A DNA stretch of 22,659 bases. It comes from an uncultured Cocleimonas sp. (GTDB taxonomy: Bacteria; Pseudomonadota; Gammaproteobacteria; Thiotrichales; Thiotrichaceae). Below, in pieces: positions 15,806 through 22,538 of this stretch (position 1 is its first letter; each line of letters opens with the position of its first letter). Below the pieces are notes generated by a model. The model worked only from the letters and a program-made list of their open reading frames with translations, searched no databases and was not told the DNA's origin. The stretch spans positions 1 through 22,659 of the forward strand of contig CALISP010000040.1 of NCBI GenBank assembly GCA_938041705.1, in the 5' to 3' direction. A program made the translations under genes and the position numbers.

Positions 15806-17107
15806 ATGCTCAAAACTCAATTAATCTCTATGAAAATTTTGCTATTTATTACCACTATAGGTTTTTCAAGTGCGCTGTATGCAAAAAACATTACCGGAGC
15901 TGTATACACTGCTACTAACCATGCTGAAGAAAACTCGATTATCGCTTATAAACAATTTGATGATGGCACTCTCAATAAAATAGGTGAATATAAAACAGGC
16001 GGAAAAGGTACTGGTTTTATTGAATTATCTGGTATGCCTTACGATCCAGGCGCAGGACACCCAGGTTCCGATGGCTTTGACCCTCTAGAATCTACTTATG
16101 CTTTATGGCGGACACCAGATAGTAAAAACATACTCGTCGCAAATGCTGGTAATGGAACTGTTAGCTCTTTACGTGTTAACAAAGATTTTAGTCTAAGCCT
16201 AAACAATGTCGTGGACACTGGAGACACTAAACCTCTAGCAATAGCAACACACGGTAAATTAGTATATGTCGCCAGTTTGACATCCTTCAATAAAGGTAAC
16301 TTAAGAGGATATTTTATAGATGCTAAAGGTATTTTGACGTTAATACCCTATTCTAAAAAATACTTAAAAGGACGCCCCTCTAGTATTGAGTTTACCCCTG
16401 ATGGACAGTTTTTAGTTGCTGTTGAAGTAATAACGGGTGCGATACATTCATATAAAGTTTCTGATGATGGAACACTCCTCCGTATATCTACTATTCAATC
16501 ACCAGTTGCAGGCAAGGGAAGGTTCCTGCCAATCCCTATTGGAACTAAAATAGTATCCAAAAATGGAAAGAATTATTTACTTGTCACTGAAGCTCGCCTT
16601 GTAGACGCTAGAGGGAATTTCAAATCTTCAACGGACGAGAATAAGAAGAAATACCCATTTCAATCACGTTATGAAGGGCAAACTGGATCTGTTACATCAT
16701 ATGAAATAAACCAATACGGAGAATTACTTATTATTTCTCCCAATGTAATGGCGGGTAAAAGTATCTGGAGTGGACAGCAAACAACTTGTTGGATAACAAC
16801 CTCAAAGAATGGACGTTATGCTTGGGCTACCAATCCATTTACTTCTAGCATCTCAAGCTTCAATATGAATAAACAAGGAAAACTAGAATTATCAGAGGAG
16901 ATAGCCTACCAGGCCCCAAGCTATGATGAATACTTTACAGATATGGATTTAAGTGCCGATGGTGATTACGTAAATGTATTGAGTGGCAATACTGGGACAG
17001 TATGGGTCTATGCTATTAATCATAAAACTGGATCGTTAGAACTTGTAAGCTATTATGATGGTGGTGCTAAAGTACATAGTTATGGAATTGTTGTCATTTC
17101 AAAGTAA
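15806..17107 (+). CDS. Secreted beta-propeller protein, lactonase-like
   Basis: This is a 433-residue predicted periplasmic protein with a Sec signal (about 1-26, cleavage near LYA-K). The rest is a propeller made of repeated beta-blades. Blades show the pattern of the 7-bladed lactonase / 6-phosphogluconolactonase-like family: IIAYKQFDDGTLNKIGEY, ILVANAGNGTVSSLRVN, SIEFTPDGQFLVAVEV with IHSYKVSDDGTL, and the last blade VNVLSGNTGTVWVYAIN. No catalytic residue can be assigned, so enzyme function is unproven; binding or scaffolding is equally possible. The start has AAGGA at 15791-15795; Met9 is an alternative. It converges with the AraC-family gene, with only 23 bp between stops. Confidence 0.75.
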   Translation: MLKTQLISMKILLFITTIGFSSALYAKNITGAVYTATNHAEENSIIAYKQFDDGTLNKIGEYKTGGKGTGFIELSGMPYDPGAGHPGSDGFDPLESTYALWRTPDSKNILVANAGNGTVSSLRVNKDFSLSLNNVVDTGDTKPLAIATHGKLVYVASLTSFNKGNLRGYFIDAKGILTLIPYSKKYLKGRPSSIEFTPDGQFLVAVEVITGAIHSYKVSDDGTLLRISTIQSPVAGKGRFLPIPIGTKIVSKNGKNYLLVTEARLVDARGNFKSSTDENKKKYPFQSRYEGQTGSVTSYEINQYGELLIISPNVMAGKSIWSGQQTTCWITTSKNGRYAWATNPFTSSISSFNMNKQGKLELSEEIAYQAPSYDEYFTDMDLSADGDYVNVLSGNTGTVWVYAINHKTGSLELVSYYDGGAKVHSYGIVVISK

Positions 17108-17130
17108 TGAGATACACATAAAATAATAAT

Positions 17131-18093
17131 TTAGACTGAGTCGTCATTTAGCTTTTTACGTAAATCTTTTGGAGTAAAACCAAACTCCCTTTGAAATGCT
17201 TTGTTTAAAGTACGAGCACTTGAAAACCCTACACTCTCAGCTATAAATTCCACCGATCGGTTTGAGTATTTGAGCAAGTTATACGCTTTAATCATGCGCC
17301 ATTGGCTAATATAAGTCATTGGAGGCATTCCAAGTGCTATTTTAAACTGCCTTACTAGTGTTGCCTTAGACATTCCTGCCTGCGCACCTAATGTCTCCAA
17401 GGTCCAAGGAGATTGCGGCTGTTGATGGATAAGCTTCAGTACCTTATGTACTCGTTGATCGCGTAAGCCCGCTAAGAACCCTGAGAGCCCATCTGTCTCT
17501 TCGAGAAACTTATGCATCAATTGCAAAAATAGTACCTCTGTTAATCGATCTACTATTAAATTTCTATTACCTATAATTTTTGAAGTTTCCGCTTCGAGTT
17601 GTTTCACCGACATCCATATAGGATCATTGTCATGGATGTTTGAAAAATGTAGAACCGAAGGTAAAGAATCTAAAATAGGATGAAACATTTCATCATCAAA
17701 ATGCACCAAACCACATATAACTTTATTGGTGATAGTACCTTGTTGAAATCTAGGGTTCCCTAATTCACAAGCATTTCCCGCTACGCTACTACTAATACGT
17801 TCACTCTCTTGTTTGTCTGCAATCCAATGCATATCTCCATGGGGCAACATGACAATATCCATCTCATTTATTGCAACTGCTTTCTTACCATTTTCTACCC
17901 CTACAACGAAATCTCCTTTCAGAGAAATATGAAACCTTGGTCTTTTTAAGTTATCTAATGTCAAACCCCAAGGCGATGCTAATTCAGAACGAAAAAATAT
18001 ACTCCCACGGAATCTAAGTGTTTCTAAAACATCATCTAAAACACTGAAATCATGGTTTTTATTTTTGATTCTACTAGGGACTTCTTTGATCAT
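17131..18093 (-). CDS. AraC-family regulator with N-terminal cupin domain
   Basis: This is a 320-residue transcription factor if started at the Met encoded at 18093. That start is preferred over an upstream in-frame Met at 18177 because it has an AAGGTG ribosome-binding site 6 nt away and gives the normal N terminus (VLDDVLETLRFRGSIFFR). Residues about 15-200 form a cupin sensing domain (PRFHISLKGDF, then AINEMDIVMLPHGDMHWI). The AraC helix-turn-helix pair is at about 215-312 (LETLGAQAGMSKATLVRQF, VEFIAESVGFSSARTLNKAF, FGFTPKDLR). It is read divergently from the cytochrome P460 pair across 105 bp, so it most likely controls those genes; the inducer is unknown. Confidence 0.9.
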   Translation of the reverse strand: MIKEVPSRIKNKNHDFSVLDDVLETLRFRGSIFFRSELASPWGLTLDNLKRPRFHISLKGDFVVGVENGKKAVAINEMDIVMLPHGDMHWIADKQESERISSSVAGNACELGNPRFQQGTITNKVICGLVHFDDEMFHPILDSLPSVLHFSNIHDNDPIWMSVKQLEAETSKIIGNRNLIVDRLTEVLFLQLMHKFLEETDGLSGFLAGLRDQRVHKVLKLIHQQPQSPWTLETLGAQAGMSKATLVRQFKIALGMPPMTYISQWRMIKAYNLLKYSNRSVEFIAESVGFSSARTLNKAFQREFGFTPKDLRKKLNDDSV

Positions 18094-18103
18094 TTGGAAC
18101 ACC

Positions 18104-18148
18104 TTGTTTAAGTAACAAATCCTTATAATCAGTCTCAGAAGAACAAAT
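18104..18148 (+). promoter_or_regulatory. Candidate P460 promoter with possible operator motifs
   Basis: In the 105-bp divergent region between the AraC-type gene and the first P460 gene there is a perfect -10 box TATAAT (18124-18129) without a consensus -35, as expected for an activator-dependent promoter. An inverted repeat TTGTT-N5-AACAA (18104-18118) sits at the -35 position, and AACAAAT occurs twice (18114-18120 and 18142-18148), 28 bp apart. Assignment to AraC binding is inference. Confidence 0.35.
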
Positions 18149-18198
18149 ATTTTTTGCTCACCCGCGTTAAAGCTCAACTAACTAAAGGATTTCGAACC

Positions 18199-18843
18199 AT
18201 GATAAACAAGAAAATTTTAATTACAATGTGCTCCGCTTTGTTCACTGGTGCGACATTACAGCTTGCTACCATTTCTTCAGTGCATGCAGCTGAGGCGTTT
18301 ATTATTACAAACGGTGAATTAGAACGACCAACTGGATACCGCGAATGGATATACGTGGGAACCCCTGTTACTCCTAACGATATGAACAGTGGTAAAGCAG
18401 CTTTTCCAGAACATCATAATGTTTATATTGACCCAGAAAGCTGGGCACAATGGAAAAAAGACGGTACTTTTCGAGATGGCACTATTCTTATGAAAGAACT
18501 AGTTAGTGTTAGTTCAAAAGCAGCCGTCAGTGGAGCTGGCTATTTTCAAGGCGAATATATAGGCCTTGAAGCTACCATCAAAAGTAAAAAACTCTTCCCA
18601 AATGATGCAGGTAACTGGGGTTATTACAGTTTTTCGGGTAAAGACCATAAAACCTTATCAAAAACAGCAAAACCATTTCCAGCAGCCTCATGTAATGCTT
18701 GTCATGCAGCTGCAGCCGCTGACGACTTTGTTTTCACTCAATACTACCCAGTTTTAAGTCAAGGAAAAGCTAAGGGAATTAAAGCAACAGGTGGTCATGA
18801 TTCAGAATTGAACAACAGTTACATTGAACCAAAGGCTAAGTAA
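18199..18843 (+). CDS. cytL: Cytochrome P460, c-heme periplasmic protein
   Basis: Cytochrome P460 of ammonia oxidisers and methanotrophs oxidises hydroxylamine and NO to N2O or nitrite in the periplasm, using a c-type heme covalently cross-linked to a lysine. The start at 18199 follows AAAGGA at 18184-18189 and gives a clean Sec signal (cleavage after SVHA or SVHAA); an upstream in-frame Met at 18154 adds a non-signal extension. The 214-residue precursor shows YREWIYVGTPVTPNDMN (47-63), VYIDPESWAQWKK (75-87), FRDGTILMKEL (91-101) with Lys99 as the candidate heme cross-link, GYFQGEYIGLEA (114-125), the c-heme site CNACH (165-169) and VFTQYYPVL. These track my recollection of the Nitrosomonas protein closely. 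The next P460-type gene starts 2 bp after its stop. Confidence 0.88.
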   Translation: MINKKILITMCSALFTGATLQLATISSVHAAEAFIITNGELERPTGYREWIYVGTPVTPNDMNSGKAAFPEHHNVYIDPESWAQWKKDGTFRDGTILMKELVSVSSKAAVSGAGYFQGEYIGLEATIKSKKLFPNDAGNWGYYSFSGKDHKTLSKTAKPFPAASCNACHAAAAADDFVFTQYYPVLSQGKAKGIKATGGHDSELNNSYIEPKAK

Positions 18844-18845
18844 AT

Positions 18846-19412
18846 ATGAAATATACTAAAACTAAAATCTTTAGCGCTGTTGTTTTAGTTGCTTCATTTA
18901 TTGGAGTCAACAACTTTCCTGTTATGGCTCATGATTATTTTTCACCGATCGTTGATGAAAAGGGCAACATTAGTTTTCCGACTGATTTTCGACTCTCCAT
19001 GGTCCACCTTGGATCATGGTTTGTACCAGAAGGTGGTGCGAGTGGGTTTCATGATGTATATACGGAAAAATCTAGTGCCGAAGCGTATCGTAAAACTGGC
19101 CAATTTCCTGATGGTGCAACGTTGGTGAAAGAATTAAGAGCGTCAAAGGCAGGAACTTATACCACAGGTGCAAATGTAAGTTATGCAACGGAAGATCTTA
19201 AACAGTGGTTCGTAATGGTCAAAGATGCCGAAGGTCGATTCTCTGAAAACCCTATTTGGGGTGACGGTTGGGGCTGGGCTTTATATAAACCAGATGCTAA
19301 GACTGTAAATGTTGCCAAAGACTATAAAAAAGATTGTTTAGGTTGCCATATTCCTGCAAAAGATAAAGATTGGATCTATACAGAAGCTTATCCTACATTA
19401 CACGCACAATAG
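18846..19412 (+). CDS. Second cytochrome P460-family protein
   Basis: This is a 188-residue periplasmic c-type cytochrome with a Sec signal (about 1-28, PVMA-HD). It shares the P460 layout with its upstream neighbour: MVHLGSWFVPEGGA (52-65), a SAEAYRKTGQFPDG stretch, ATLVKEL (91-97) with Lys95 matching the cross-link lysine position, and the heme site CLGCH (164-168) followed by DWIYTEAYPTL. It differs strongly in between (YTTGANVSYATEDLKQWFVM and a Trp/Gly-rich GDGWGWALY), so it is a paralogue of a different branch rather than a recent duplicate. It starts 2 bp after the first P460 gene and ends at a hairpin, so the two form an operon. Whether it is an enzyme, an NO-binding protein or an electron partner is open. 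Confidence 0.85.
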   Translation: MKYTKTKIFSAVVLVASFIGVNNFPVMAHDYFSPIVDEKGNISFPTDFRLSMVHLGSWFVPEGGASGFHDVYTEKSSAEAYRKTGQFPDGATLVKELRASKAGTYTTGANVSYATEDLKQWFVMVKDAEGRFSENPIWGDGWGWALYKPDAKTVNVAKDYKKDCLGCHIPAKDKDWIYTEAYPTLHAQ

Positions 19413-19422
19413 TAAACTAATC

Positions 19423-19451
19423 ATAACGGAGTGATAAATTCTCTCCGTTAT
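19423..19451 (+). terminator. Intrinsic terminator of the P460 pair
   Basis: ATAACGGAG (19423-19431) and CTCCGTTAT (19443-19451) form a 9-bp stem with an 11-nt loop, 10 nt after the stop of the second P460 gene. The downstream tract (TTTAAAG) is only weakly T-rich. The symmetric stem may also serve the convergent SdrD-B-like gene. Confidence 0.55.
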
Positions 19452-19500
19452 TTAAAGATTAAGGCATTTTGTAACTAATTTTTTCTTCCGTAACGAGTTC

Positions 19501-19917
19501 TTAAAAAGTCACCCCAAAATTAATTTTATCCAAGACTGTGTTACTACTCCGAAACAGTCGCGGATTTTCGCTTGTTAATCGAGCACCTTGCGGCAAGCTA
19601 TGAATATCCACTTTTAGTAATTGATTTTGTCCAAAACTTGTTTTATAAGTTTTCACATCAGACACATGAAAACGTCCATAACCATCCGTTTCCATAAGCA
19701 AACCTGTAACCGTTGCAATACGTACGCCAGGTATTCCCACTTCACCATTATCTAAATAGCCATTGAGGTTTGCATCAAAAAATACTTTGCCAATGATTGT
19801 GGTCTGATTAAATGCTGGGTCTATTGAGAGTTTTGGTGCAGCGCTAAGGTTATTAATTAAAAAGGGAGTAGTTAATAATAGAGCTACTGCAGATAGCTTT
19901 GTGATATTCGCATTCAT
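19501..19917 (-). CDS. Secreted single SdrD-B-like (Cna-B/prealbumin fold) domain protein
   Basis: This is a 138-residue protein with a Sec signal (about 1-27, NLSAA-PK). The mature part is essentially one SdrD-B-type beta-sandwich: GKVFFDANLNGYLDNGEVGIPGV split as GKVFFDANLNGYLDN and GEVGIPGV (43-65), then a strand pattern with METDGYGRFHV (76-86), LPQGARL and the terminal FGVTF. The Asp/Asn-rich DANLNGYLDNGE loop resembles the calcium-binding loop of this family. Such domains normally occur as parts of large surface proteins. Here one stands alone with its own signal and a natural-looking end. The partner and function are unknown. Confidence 0.7.
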   Translation of the reverse strand: MNANITKLSAVALLLTTPFLINNLSAAPKLSIDPAFNQTTIIGKVFFDANLNGYLDNGEVGIPGVRIATVTGLLMETDGYGRFHVSDVKTYKTSFGQNQLLKVDIHSLPQGARLTSENPRLFRSSNTVLDKINFGVTF

Positions 19918-20039
19918 AGTATAAATTCCATTTTAAACTTACTTTTAGCTTAGCTCCAAATATTCAAAACACATTATCCATCGGTATCAGATGCAGTATG
20001 CGAGTGATAATTGGTTAAGGTTGTTGGCAAATGGATAAT

Positions 20040-20064
20040 ATTAACAACCCCCTACTTTTAACTG
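20040..20064 (+). repeat. Dispersed C-run repeat, copy 8 (degenerate left arm)
   Basis: ATTAACAA, five C, then TACTTTTAAC. The left GACAC is eroded to CAA, but the right half is perfect. It lies between the PLP-enzyme stop and the SdrD-B-like gene start, both minus strand, thus in the promoter or leader of the latter, in a 195-bp gap otherwise without recognisable features. Confidence 0.6.
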
Positions 20065-20112
20065 ATCTTATATTTTTGTTGTTTAAAAACGTAAAGATAA
20101 CCTATGTAAAGC

Positions 20113-21078
20113 TCAGTCATTTTGTATATAACAACTAATTTTCTTCCAGGCTTTATTTCCAGCTAATAATTCAACTTTTTTTTGCATACCTCGCCAACCT
20201 TGAAGACCTCCGCTATGGATTAAAGTAATCGACTGTCCATTTTTAAACTCTTTCGCTTCTATTTGTTGAATTACACGACGGCACATTTTTCCAGTATAGA
20301 TTGGGTCGAGCAAAATACCCGTCTCATCAAGCCAATCCAAGATAAAATATAACATCGTTTTATCTAATTTTGCATAACCACCAAAATCCGCATTTTGTAG
20401 TGTGTATTGATTTTTATTAGCAATAAGTAAACTATCAATACGAGCTTTAAGACTTTCATCCTTCAGCACGGAATAAACCATAAGTTTTTGTCTAGGCGCT
20501 AACCCACTAGACAAACCTGCAGCAGTTGCACCAGTACCACTGGGTATCGCGAGAAAATCAGAAGCAGAATCAATATTTATATCATGTGCCATCTGAGCAC
20601 AGCCTTGAACAGCCAGATCACTACTGCCCCCTTCCGCAACAATTAATGCCTTTGGAAAACGTTTTTGGAGATCTGTTAAATAATTCTGATCATTGCGCAG
20701 TTTATAATCTTGTCGAGTTACAAACTCTAATTTCATTCCCGCTTGAAGAGCATCAGAAAGGGTTGGATTTTCAGCATACTTTGCCTCACCTCTTATTAAA
20801 GCAATAGATTCAATATCATGCTGTTCAGCCATTAAAGCCAGTGCATGTATATGATTAGAGAATGCACCTCCAAAGCTTAATATTTGTTTATATTTATTTA
20901 CTTTCGCAAACTCAATGATAGGACGAAGTTTGTATATCTTATTTCCGCTGGCTAATGGATGGATCCTATCAAGACGCGCCATTCGTAAGTTTACCCCGCA
21001 GTCTTTAAGACGCTCAATATTGATCGCTTGAATAGGGACTTTTTGTTGAATAATGGGATTAATTTCTTCCATGCTCAT
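20113..21078 (-). CDS. PLP enzyme of the D-cysteine desulfhydrase / ACC deaminase family
   Basis: This is a cytoplasmic fold-type II PLP enzyme of 321 residues. The PLP lysine is in LASGNKIYKLRP (Lys47, in the SGNK motif), followed by the phosphate and stacking region ILSFGGAFSNHIHALAL (66-82). A later glycine-rich loop IPSGTGATAAGLSSG (about 177-191) cradles the cofactor phosphate. Family members split D-cysteine to pyruvate, ammonia and sulfide, or open 1-aminocyclopropane-1-carboxylate; gammaproteobacterial members next to housekeeping genes are more often D-cysteine desulfhydrase-like or of unknown substrate. The start could also be Met3, since no strong ribosome-binding site decides it. 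The gene is monocistronic and divergent from the cytochrome c5-like gene. Confidence 0.8.
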   Translation of the reverse strand: MSMEEINPIIQQKVPIQAINIERLKDCGVNLRMARLDRIHPLASGNKIYKLRPIIEFAKVNKYKQILSFGGAFSNHIHALALMAEQHDIESIALIRGEAKYAENPTLSDALQAGMKLEFVTRQDYKLRNDQNYLTDLQKRFPKALIVAEGGSSDLAVQGCAQMAHDINIDSASDFLAIPSGTGATAAGLSSGLAPRQKLMVYSVLKDESLKARIDSLLIANKNQYTLQNADFGGYAKLDKTMLYFILDWLDETGILLDPIYTGKMCRRVIQQIEAKEFKNGQSITLIHSGGLQGWRGMQKKVELLAGNKAWKKISCYIQND

Positions 21079-21235
21079 CGATTAATTATTTGAAGGTTTA
21101 TTTTTCAAATTATAAAACTCTTTTTTTACAAGAGAAATAGAACTATTCATAACTAAACGTATACTAAACAGATATTATAAATATAAAATCTTTTAAAATT
21201 AATTCTGATATAACTATCCTCTAGGAGATTCAACA

Positions 21236-21556
21236 ATGACAAAAACACTAACAACAACTTTGCTTGGAATTGCATTGATTGCATTAACAAATGGTGCTTT
21301 CGCTGCTGATGAAGCAGGCAAAAAAACCTACGATCAAGCATGCGCTGCTTGTCACGCAAATGGCATCGCAGGTTCACCAAAAACAGGAGACTTAGTGGCA
21401 TGGGCACCTCGTGTTGCAAAAGGCATTGATACTCTTTATGCGTCAGCTATTAACGGTAAAGGTGCAATGCCGGCTAAAGGTGGTCAGACAGCAATTCCTG
21501 ATACTGACATTAAAGCTGCTGTTGATTATATGGTTACTATTTCATCTAAACTTTAA
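21236..21556 (+). CDS. Small class-I cytochrome c, cytochrome c5-like
   Basis: This is a 106-residue periplasmic electron carrier with a Sec signal (1-23, GAFA-AD). The heme attachment motif CAACH is at 36-40, and the distal methionine is in GAMPAKGG. The mature size of about 83 residues and the closing DIKAAVDYMV helix match the cytochrome c5 / CycB type. The start has an AGGAG ribosome-binding site (21223-21227). It is monocistronic, closed by a strong terminator. It could pass electrons to or from the P460-family proteins 2 kb away or to a terminal oxidase; this is inference. Confidence 0.92.
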   Translation: MTKTLTTTLLGIALIALTNGAFAADEAGKKTYDQACAACHANGIAGSPKTGDLVAWAPRVAKGIDTLYASAINGKGAMPAKGGQTAIPDTDIKAAVDYMVTISSKL

Positions 21557-21577
21557 TAAAAGGTAGAGATGAAATTT

Positions 21578-21607
21578 AAAAAAGGCAGCTATTCAGCTGC
21601 CTTTTTT
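21578..21607 (+). terminator. Strong intrinsic terminator of the cytochrome c5-like gene
   Basis: The stem AAAAAAGGCAGCT (21578-21590) with AGCTGCCTTTTTT (21595-21607) is a perfect 13-bp pair around the tetraloop ATTC, with a G+C core and a T run. It is the clearest Rho-independent terminator in the window. Confidence 0.92.
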
Positions 21608-21618
21608 ATTGTCTGGTA

Positions 21619-21647
21619 TTTTGAATACATTTGAATACATTTGAATA
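21619..21647. repeat. 10-bp direct repeat upstream of rpe
   Basis: TTGAATACAT occurs at 21621-21630 and 21631-21640, with a third partial unit TTGAATA at 21641-21647. It lies about 95 bp before the rpe start, just past the preceding terminator. The 10-bp period matches one helical turn. Confidence 0.6.
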
Positions 21648-21740
21648 ACAAAGTATATAGTTTTTATTATTTAGTCATTATGATTTACACATTATTTAAG
21701 GTAAAGTTAGCCACATTTAGCTCAATATAAAGGACAACAA

Positions 21741-22439
21741 ATGCCCCGCCAAACAGACTTAATTGCTCCTTCAATCCTATCTGCTGACTTTGCTCGTTTA
21801 GGCGAAGAAGTCGATAACGTGATCAAATCTGGCGCTGATGTAGTACATTTTGATGTTATGGATAATCACTACGTGCCTAACCTTACTATTGGACCCTTGG
21901 TATGTGAGGCACTTCGTAAACATGGTGTAACTGCAGATATTGATGTGCATTTAATGGTTAAACCTGTTGATAGAATTATTCCTGATTTTGCTAAAGCAGG
22001 TGCTACATATATCTCATTTCATCCTGAAGCCTCTGAACATATTGATCGCACATTACAGTTAATTCGTGAACATGGTTGTAAAGCGGGTTTAGTGTTCAAC
22101 CCTGCTACTTCTTTAGATGTGCTCGAATACCTTATGGATAAGGTAGATCTAATCTTACTCATGTCAGTTAACCCAGGTTTTGGCGGACAGAGCTTTATTC
22201 CTTCAACACTCACCAAACTCAAACAAGCGCGGAAACTTATTGATGATTCTGGCTACGATATTCGACTAGAAGTAGATGGTGGCGTTAAAGACAGCAATAT
22301 AAAGATAATCAAAGAAGCGGGTGCAGATATGTTTGTAGCCGGTTCAGCAATCTTTGGCGCTGCGAATACAGACGATGCTAATCATTATGATAGTATTTGT
22401 AGCAAATTTAGAGAGCAATTAGCTGCAGCCAATATTTGA
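21741..22439 (+). CDS. rpe: Ribulose-phosphate 3-epimerase
   Basis: Rpe interconverts ribulose 5-phosphate and xylulose 5-phosphate in the pentose-phosphate pathway. The 232-residue TIM-barrel protein shows APSILSADFARLGEEV (9-24), HFDVMDNHYVPNLTIGP (36-52, metal-binding His and Asp), DVHLMVKP (68-75), SVNPGFGGQSFIP, LEVDGGV (catalytic Asp) and ADMFVAGSAIF. The start at 21741 has AAAGGA at 21729-21734. Ribulose 5-phosphate is also the substrate of the RibB half encoded in this window. It is followed by gph on the same strand with 99 bp between, most of it filled by dispersed-repeat copy 9. Confidence 0.97.
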   Translation: MPRQTDLIAPSILSADFARLGEEVDNVIKSGADVVHFDVMDNHYVPNLTIGPLVCEALRKHGVTADIDVHLMVKPVDRIIPDFAKAGATYISFHPEASEHIDRTLQLIREHGCKAGLVFNPATSLDVLEYLMDKVDLILLMSVNPGFGGQSFIPSTLTKLKQARKLIDDSGYDIRLEVDGGVKDSNIKIIKEAGADMFVAGSAIFGAANTDDANHYDSICSKFREQLAAANI

Positions 22440-22453
22440 TTTATAAGGAGTTT

Positions 22454-22495
22454 ATTAAAAGATATGCTAAAAGTGGGGGGGTGTCTTTTTAATCT
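22454..22495 (-). repeat. Dispersed C-run repeat, copy 9 (opposite orientation, G7 on plus strand)
   Basis: On the minus strand it reads AGATTAAAAAGACAC, six more C, then ACTTTTAGC. On the plus strand TAAAAG (22468-22473) and CTTTTTA (22485-22491) flank the G-rich loop TGGGGGGGTGT. ATTAAAAGA (22454-22462) gives a second, alternative partner for TCTTTTTAAT. It lies between rpe and gph, normally co-transcribed genes, so the G-rich hairpin should appear in mRNA. Confidence 0.75.
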
Positions 22496-22538
22496 ATCAT
22501 TTAATGCTCTTTAATATTATTTGATACACGACGCCACT

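Noticed and set aside
18094..18177. Upstream start for the second AraC-family gene (adds 28 residues)
   Set aside because: The extension would cover most of the divergent promoter region including the TATAAT box, and the internal Met has a good AAGGTG ribosome-binding site.
18154..18198. Upstream start for the first P460 gene (adds 15 residues)
   Set aside because: The extension is polar and would bury the signal peptide; AAAGGA is correctly spaced for the start at 18199.
19501..19525. Tenth copy of the dispersed repeat at the 3' end of the SdrD-B-like gene (TTAAAAAGTCACCCC)
   Set aside because: The similarity lies in codons for the family-typical FGVTF ending, and the right half (TACTTTTA) is missing; probably coincidence.
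20526..20807. Plus-strand 93-codon frame opposite the PLP enzyme gene
   Set aside because: It is antisense to a well-supported gene, and its composition is typical of a shadow frame.
21153..21419. Minus-strand 88-codon frame opposite the cytochrome c5-like gene
   Set aside because: It is antisense to a gene with a CAACH motif, signal peptide and good ribosome-binding site; no protein features of its own.
943..22495. Dispersed repeat copies as a CRISPR array
   Set aside because: Copies are single, kilobases apart, in both orientations, and have no regular spacers or cas genes.
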